Assembly (NCBI GenBank): GCA_038239345.1 | Contig: JBBSEX010000004.1 | Location: forward strand, 124,001 to 188,000 | DNA: 64,000 nucleotides | Source of the DNA: JBBSEX01 sp038239345 | GTDB lineage: Bacteria; Acidobacteriota; Terriglobia; Bryobacterales; Bryobacteraceae | Direction of reading: 5' to 3' | Shown here: piece after piece, positions 59,902 through 64,000 of the stretch | Numbering within the stretch: the stretch's first letter is position 1 | Layout of the letters: the number at the start of each line of letters is the position of its first letter | Translations under genes and position numbers: made by a program | Notes under the pieces: generated by a model | Told to the model about the DNA's origin: nothing | Seen by the model: only the letters and a program-made list of their open reading frames with translations | The model's database searches: none

Positions 59902-60300
59902 TTACCGGGCGATCCGGTAGACCAACCACATAATCAGACCGAGCAGGACGGGGATTAGAAGCTCCGCCCAGTATCGGCCGAGAAAATTCCTTTTGACGCG
60001 CGGAAGCGACCCTTGGCCGGCAGCCTCACCGGCTTTCGCATCTCGCGCCGCCATATCCCGCCCAAACCACGACGAGCTCAGCTTGGATCGTACGCTTGAC
60101 GGCAGGGTCTGGATGGCTCGCATAATTTCTTCCCGGCCCCGGCGGTCGGCAATCAGGATGGTGACCGAATTGATACCATTCGTAGTCTCTTCCAACCTCT
60201 TCCGAAGTCGAGGCGGAACCTCGTCCACGGACCGATAGACGCGAGTCTTCGTCCGCGTTGCGATGAAGATTGTCGAGCTCTTAACAGTGAGGCGATCCAT
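59902..60300 (-). CDS. Small membrane-anchored protein, unknown function
   Basis: Protein of 132 aa not recognised by family. The first 85 residues are polar and basic, with two strand-helix units (TIFIATRTKTRVYRS and VTILIADRRGREEIMRAIQ). The C-terminus has one membrane helix (about 108-130, YWAELLIPVLLGLIMWLVYR), so it is probably a tail-anchored protein. It lies between the convergent anti-sigma gene (four bases) and the LysR gene upstream (one base), and is probably co-transcribed with the latter. No catalytic motif is visible. Confidence 0.6.
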   Translation of the reverse strand: MDRLTVKSSTIFIATRTKTRVYRSVDEVPPRLRKRLEETTNGINSVTILIADRRGREEIMRAIQTLPSSVRSKLSSSWFGRDMAARDAKAGEAAGQGSLPRVKRNFLGRYWAELLIPVLLGLIMWLVYRIAR

Positions 60301-60301
60301 A

Positions 60302-61300
60302 CTATCCGCGATCCATTCGCCGGCCGCCAGAAGTTTTTTCGCTACCCGCGGGACTCAACTCCCGCGGACCCGTGTTTGCCGGCCGCTGCCTGCGCGGCGG
60401 TCCCAGTAAACGCTCTTCGTTTCCGGCATGATCCAGAGTTACCTGAATGAAGCCGAGCGCCGCCTTCGATAGGGCCTTGTCCTTCCTATAAATTAGTCCA
60501 AGCTGGCGAATCATAGTTTCCGGAGCCAACGAAATAGCCGCCAGACGATTGTCGGCGATCTCTTCGCGGCAGTACGAACCGGCCAGAAACGATAGGCCCA
60601 GGCCAGCCATCACGAAGCGCTTCATCATCTCTGTTGAATCCAATTCCATTGAGACCTGCAGTTCGTCTTCGACAGGCTCAAACCAGGCATTCAGGCGGCT
60701 GCGCGTAATTCCCGACTTGGGCAGCAGCAGCGGCTCGCCAATCAGGTCCTGATAGCGCACGCAGCTGCGCGATGCCATCGGATGACCGATGGGCGCTAGC
60801 AGTTTTATTTCGTCGGAATGGATCTTCACAACCTGTAACTTTTTTTCGTTAACGGGCAGTTGCGTGATGCCAAAATCGGCCAGGCTATCGACCACGGCCT
60901 CAACCACGCGGCTACCGTAAGAGCGATCGACCAGCAGTTGGACGTTGGGAAATTGCTTCTTGTATTCCGAGAATACTTGCGGCAGGACGTAAATACAGGT
61001 GCCTTCCGTGGCGCCGATAACCAGTTCGCCGCGAGGGGAGCGTTCCAGCTCATTGATCAGATCCTGCGCCCGGCGTCGTGTTTGCAGAATCTGCTCAGCG
61101 TACTCGGCGAAAATCTTTCCGGCCGCGGTAAGGGCGATCTTGGTTCCCAGCCGCTCAAAAAGCGCCGTATTCAACTCCTGTTCCAGTTGTCTCACCTGGG
61201 CGCTGACGGCAGGCTGGGTACGATAACAGGTTTGCGCGGCTTTGGAAAAACTCTTGAGCCGAACGATCTCCAGGAACGTATGAAGTTGATCGAGATCCAT
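60302..61300 (-). CDS. LysR-family transcriptional regulator
   Basis: DNA-binding regulator of 332 aa. The winged helix-turn-helix is at 1-60 (DLDQLHTFLEIVRLKSFSKA, then CYRTQPAVSAQVRQLEQEL), followed by a linker helix and an effector domain resembling periplasmic binding proteins (GELVIGATEGTCIYVLPQVF). ATG at 61300 is preferred over TTG at 61306 because it gives the family start. It ends in an unusual basic, proline-rich tail of about 35 residues. The effector and targets are unknown. Its pattern is CysB/CbbR-like and could fit cysteine or carbon control, but this is speculative. Confidence 0.9.
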   Translation of the reverse strand: MDLDQLHTFLEIVRLKSFSKAAQTCYRTQPAVSAQVRQLEQELNTALFERLGTKIALTAAGKIFAEYAEQILQTRRRAQDLINELERSPRGELVIGATEGTCIYVLPQVFSEYKKQFPNVQLLVDRSYGSRVVEAVVDSLADFGITQLPVNEKKLQVVKIHSDEIKLLAPIGHPMASRSCVRYQDLIGEPLLLPKSGITRSRLNAWFEPVEDELQVSMELDSTEMMKRFVMAGLGLSFLAGSYCREEIADNRLAAISLAPETMIRQLGLIYRKDKALSKAALGFIQVTLDHAGNEERLLGPPRRQRPANTGPRELSPAGSEKTSGGRRMDRG

Positions 61301-61353
61301 TGGCAAACTCTGCGCGCTATGGGTAATTGTAGCAGTGCCCCAACGATTCTAAT

Positions 61354-62202
61354 TTATGCCGGTGGAGGGGCCTCTGAACTGACCGCCGGTTCGCCGTCGA
61401 TTGTGCCGGGTTCCATGATTTCGACGCGCGTTCCATCGGGATCGAACAAGTTCACCTGCCGCTTTCGGTTCACGCCCGTCTGGGCCTTGATCGGGCGCTT
61501 GTATGATGTATGCGCGGCGATTGCCCTAAGCCTCTCCACCTCGGCATCCACATGGGCAACGATCAGGCAGATGTGATTCTGTCCGCCCCGCGCGGCAGGA
61601 TCTGGAAGTTGGCGGTAGAGCATGAACTCGATATATTCGTCACCCTCTGGAACGCGCATATTCACCCAACTGAGCGTTCCGCTTCCCACTGCACTTCCGC
61701 GCCAAAACTCGCGAAACCCTAAGATATCGGCATAGAACTTCTGTGACCGGTCCAGTGAGCCGACCGTGATTCCGGCATGCATCAGGTGGTCGGAAATTCC
61801 CCGTTGCTCAAACTGCTGGGCGGCGGGCAAGTAGGCGGCAAACTCGATCGCATGGCCGTCGGGATCCCGAATGGCGATTCGGCCGGCAACCGCTTCCGAT
61901 ACCTGAATGCCATGGGCGGACAGATATTTACCCATCGCGATGACGTCATTCGTGTAAAAAGTAATGCTGTTCAGTCGCCCGTCGAGCCCGGCTTCGCCAA
62001 CTTTCAGCGCGACACTTTGCCGGTCGTTGATGACGATCGGCAACCCCGCTCGATAGCCTAGAATCTCCCGATAGAATCGTCCCGCCGGCCCAAGATCGCT
62101 AACCAGGAATGAGACCTGAGCGATGCCCAGAATCTTCGGACGTAGCGGCTCTTGCGCCCGTGCGAATCCACAAAGTATCGGCAAATACAGTAAAAATCGC
62201 AT
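61354..62202 (-). CDS. Secreted two-domain VOC (glyoxalase/dioxygenase-fold) protein
   Basis: Exported protein of 282 aa with a signal peptide (MRFLLYLPILCGFARA). Two vicinal-oxygen-chelate domains follow, at about 27-130 (IAQVSFLVSDLGPAGRFYRE, IAIRDPDGHAIEFAAY) and about 140-265 (MHAGITVGSLDRSQKFYADI, VNLFDPDGTRVEIMEP). The metal-binding histidine and glutamates of the fold are present. Most VOC enzymes are cytoplasmic, so a signal peptide is unusual. Its start is 31 bases from that of the amidohydrolase gene on the other strand. The substrate cannot be deduced. Confidence 0.85.
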   Translation of the reverse strand: MRFLLYLPILCGFARAQEPLRPKILGIAQVSFLVSDLGPAGRFYREILGYRAGLPIVINDRQSVALKVGEAGLDGRLNSITFYTNDVIAMGKYLSAHGIQVSEAVAGRIAIRDPDGHAIEFAAYLPAAQQFEQRGISDHLMHAGITVGSLDRSQKFYADILGFREFWRGSAVGSGTLSWVNMRVPEGDEYIEFMLYRQLPDPAARGGQNHICLIVAHVDAEVERLRAIAAHTSYKRPIKAQTGVNRKRQVNLFDPDGTRVEIMEPGTIDGEPAVSSEAPPPA

Positions 62203-62233
62203 CGAATCTACTTTACAGATTACAATTAATCAG

Positions 62234-63070
62234 ATGAGGATTGACGCGCACCAACACTTCTGGGACCTGGACTTGTTTCCCTATCCCTGGATGCCCGTGG
62301 ACCCTTCTCCTCTCCGCCGCAATCACCTCCCCGAAGATCTAGTGGGGGTTCTTTCCGAGAATCGCTTTGATGGCTCCATCGCCGTGCAAGCCACGGTCGA
62401 TGCCCGGGAAGTATCGTGGCTGCTGGAACTGGCCGATCGCAATCCATTCGTTCTCGGTGTGGTCGGCTGGGTCGACCTTACCGATCCGGATCTTGGCGCT
62501 ACGTTAGATCACTTACAAAAGAACCCGAAGTTCAAAGGCGTGCGGCATCCTGTGCACGACGAACCGGATGTGGATTGGATTCTGCGGCCCGCGGTAATCG
62601 GCGGATTGCGCGAACTCGCCCGGCGTAATCTTCCCTTCGATCTGCTACTGCGCCCGCGGCATCTGCCGGTAGTGCTGCAACTGGCGGCCACTGTTCCGGA
62701 TCTGCGTTTAGTGATCGATCATATTGCCAAGCCGGCGATCTCCACCGGCGCCTTGGACGGGTGGGCGGACGACATGGAACGCGTAGCGGCGATTCCCGAG
62801 TTGTGCGTGAAAATGTCGGGCATGATCACCGAAGCCGATCATTCCAAATGGAAGGCACCCGATCTGGCGCCCTATGTCCAACATGTTCTGCGATGCTTCG
62901 GCCATGGCCGCTTGATGTTTGGCAGCGACTGGCCGGTATGCAAACTGGCGGGATCGTGGAAGCAGGTGCTGGCGGCATTTACCCAGGCTATGGGTCCGCA
63001 ACCGATGGATCTGCGGGGAGAAATTCTAGGGGACACAGCGGAGCGTTTCTACAATTTACAGGGCAATTGA
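62234..63070 (+). CDS. Amidohydrolase-family lactonase (L-fuconolactonase-like)
   Basis: Cytoplasmic metal-dependent hydrolase of 278 aa. The opening MRIDAHQHFWDLDLFPYPWM carries the HxH metal ligands. QATVDAREVSWLLELA, VLGVVGWVDL, LRLVIDHIAKPAI and the C-terminal FGSDWPVCKL, with the catalytic aspartate, match the COG3618 lactonase group (L-fuconolactonase, L-rhamnono-lactonase). The frame is open from 62123, but ATG at 62234 starts at the family N-terminus. It diverges from the secreted VOC gene. The sugar lactone is not identified. Confidence 0.88.
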   Translation: MRIDAHQHFWDLDLFPYPWMPVDPSPLRRNHLPEDLVGVLSENRFDGSIAVQATVDAREVSWLLELADRNPFVLGVVGWVDLTDPDLGATLDHLQKNPKFKGVRHPVHDEPDVDWILRPAVIGGLRELARRNLPFDLLLRPRHLPVVLQLAATVPDLRLVIDHIAKPAISTGALDGWADDMERVAAIPELCVKMSGMITEADHSKWKAPDLAPYVQHVLRCFGHGRLMFGSDWPVCKLAGSWKQVLAAFTQAMGPQPMDLRGEILGDTAERFYNLQGN

Positions 63071-63390
63071 CGATACGAAGACGCCGGAGTTTCCGAAAAA
63101 TGCAGTTAGTCCCTCTAAGTAAACAAACTTAGTTGTAAACTAGTAGTTGCTTAGTTCCTGCCCGGGAATCGGTCTATAGCGAATCCGGTAAATCGAATTT
63201 TGAAGCTCGAATCGTATAGATGGCAAATCGCTTCCGGGTTAAACCCGAATGCAGGCAAACACCTTACAGGCCGTCTTCGCTATTTTCGTTCCACGGCCGT
63301 ATTTGTTGGATTTCTCATGAATAACTGCCGATGGATACGGTAACCAGAGAAGAAATTCTGTAAGCTGGTCTAAATCCTCCCCGTCTAAAG
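63071..63390. other. Non-coding interval before the terminal membrane-sensor gene
   Basis: No convincing gene is present in these 320 bases. The notable elements are the dyad TAGTT-GTA-AACTA (63130-63142) and a CGGGTT-A-AACCCG pair near 63235. I looked for a cyclic-di-GMP or other riboswitch pattern and saw none I could support. Confidence 0.5.
63130..63142. promoter_or_regulatory. Operator-like dyad TAGTT-GTA-AACTA
   Basis: Perfect dyad with 5-base arms and a 3-base spacer, of the same form as AGTGT-CCT-ACACT at 30056. BlaI/PenR-type proteins recognise comparable sequences. The actual regulator is not in the window. Confidence 0.25.
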
Positions 63391-64000
63391 ATGCGGATAG
63401 CTCGATTTCATACTTTTGCGGTAATGGCGTTGGGGTTCACGTTGTTGGCAGTCGAACTGCCGCGATGGGAATCGCCCGATCTGGTCAATTACGGCTGCTT
63501 CCTACTGCTGGCGTTGATCTCCGCGAATTTGCGAATCGATCTCCCGTTGCTGCCCGACGGATTCCCGGTTGGACTGGTCTTTTCGCTCATCGCCGTGGTG
63601 CAGTTCAGCCTTCCGGAAACACTGCTGCTGGGATGCTCGGTGGCTCTGATTCAAGGCCTGTGGGATATGCGGCACCACGGTCCCAGACTGAAGGTGGTTT
63701 TCCGGGCAACGGCGGCTGCGCTGGCGCTTACTATCACTCACGTTATTTATCACTCCAACGTCTTGCGCGCCGGTTTGTTCCCCAAATACCACTCGACAAC
63801 TGGCGATGTCCCACTGATTGAAACCATTCTCATGGTTGTAATCGCTTCTCTGTCCTACTTTGTGGCGCATTCCGTTCCCTTGGCGGCGGACTCGGCATTG
63901 GGTACGGAAAAAACCTTTCGCCGCATCTGGCGGGAAGAGTATATCTGGACGGTCCCTTATTACCTGCTCTCGGCCGGGCTGGCGCTGGCGACCCTCTACG
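63391..64000 (+). CDS. Multi-pass membrane protein, N-terminal part (probable sensor input domain)
   Basis: Incomplete gene, open to the window edge, 203 residues visible from ATG at 63391. The protein begins MRIARFHTFAVMALGFTLLA and has at least six hydrophobic helices separated by short loops, with QGLWDMRHHGPRLKVVFR in the middle. This resembles the membrane input domains seen at the start of acidobacterial diguanylate cyclases and HD-GYP proteins, but the effector domain lies beyond the window, so the function is inferred only by resemblance. Confidence 0.65.
   Translation, partial: MRIARFHTFAVMALGFTLLAVELPRWESPDLVNYGCFLLLALISANLRIDLPLLPDGFPVGLVFSLIAVVQFSLPETLLLGCSVALIQGLWDMRHHGPRLKVVFRATAAALALTITHVIYHSNVLRAGLFPKYHSTTGDVPLIETILMVVIASLSYFVAHSVPLAADSALGTEKTFRRIWREEYIWTVPYYLLSAGLALATLY

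Noticed and set aside
63071..63390. Possible cyclic-di-GMP or other riboswitch before the terminal sensor gene
   Set aside because: GCAAAT and GGCAAAC words are present but the conserved helices and receptor sequence of GEMM-type riboswitches are not.
1..64000. CRISPR arrays, tRNA, rRNA, prophage or toxin-antitoxin loci
   Set aside because: No regularly spaced repeats, no cloverleaf-like sequence and no phage or toxin motif was recognised on either strand by eye. A covariance-model search would be needed to exclude small RNAs.

Overview
The window is about 64 kb of GC-rich chromosome, densely packed, with no rRNA, tRNA, CRISPR array or phage genes that I could recognise. The gene content points to an Acidobacteriota member of the Solibacter/Bryobacter type (inference). 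The clues are an OAR-type TonB-dependent receptor with an N-terminal carboxypeptidase-regulatory-like domain and no SusD partner, a beta-propeller histidine kinase, a DUF2934 protein, several ECF sigma factors, and many secreted glycoside hydrolases and sialidase-fold proteins.

Layout. 1-6847 (minus): a tightly overlapping respiratory complex I operon nuoA-C-D-E-F-G-H. It runs off the left edge and has no nuoB between nuoA and nuoC. A lone thiS is divergent from it. 7136-22309: an IclR regulator divergent from an eight-gene plus-strand sugar-catabolism locus. That locus holds two paralogous GH67-N/TIM-barrel hydrolases, an HpcH/HpaI aldolase, an MFS hexuronate-type transporter, two sialidase-fold proteins, the TonB receptor and a ribulokinase-like FGGY kinase. 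22321-28656 (minus): a membrane-anchored DnaJ-C-like protein, a ceramidase, and a DUF763 protein ending in a sliding-clamp-type peptide. Next come decayed mgtE and HEAT-repeat remnants, a repeat-bounded insertion, and a large GT-C/YfhO-like membrane protein. 28717-35205: a zinc-finger/DUF2934 protein, an HNH nuclease, a secreted DinB-fold protein, a CocE-type hydrolase, an FAD oxidoreductase, and an ECF sigma operon with exported partners. 35206-44057: palindromic repeats, a MATE transporter, a lipid kinase-like protein whose reading frame continues upstream of its first ATG, ligA, dedA and a two-component pair. 44078-48063: a pentose-phosphate operon (gnd, zwf, pgl, HAD). 48175-52833: an MFS transporter, an HlyD adaptor and an alpha-galactosidase. 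52939-55759: cysM, a JAMM protease and a CysO-like/E1/rhodanese fusion. 55859-64000: a GT21 glycosyltransferase with thrS, a sigma/anti-sigma pair, a LysR regulator, a secreted VOC protein, an amidohydrolase and the start of a multi-TM sensor.

Most striking points. (1) The cysteine-biosynthesis operon has the ubiquitin-like sulfur carrier fused in front of its own E1 enzyme and a rhodanese, so the carrier's Gly-Gly is buried, while the next gene is a JAMM protease that could free it. (2) A family of short GGGGTCAGACACC-type palindromic repeats supplies the last codons of two unrelated membrane-protein genes. (3) The DUF763 protein ends in a consensus beta-clamp-binding pentapeptide. (4) The carbohydrate locus contains two members of an uncharacterised hydrolase family.
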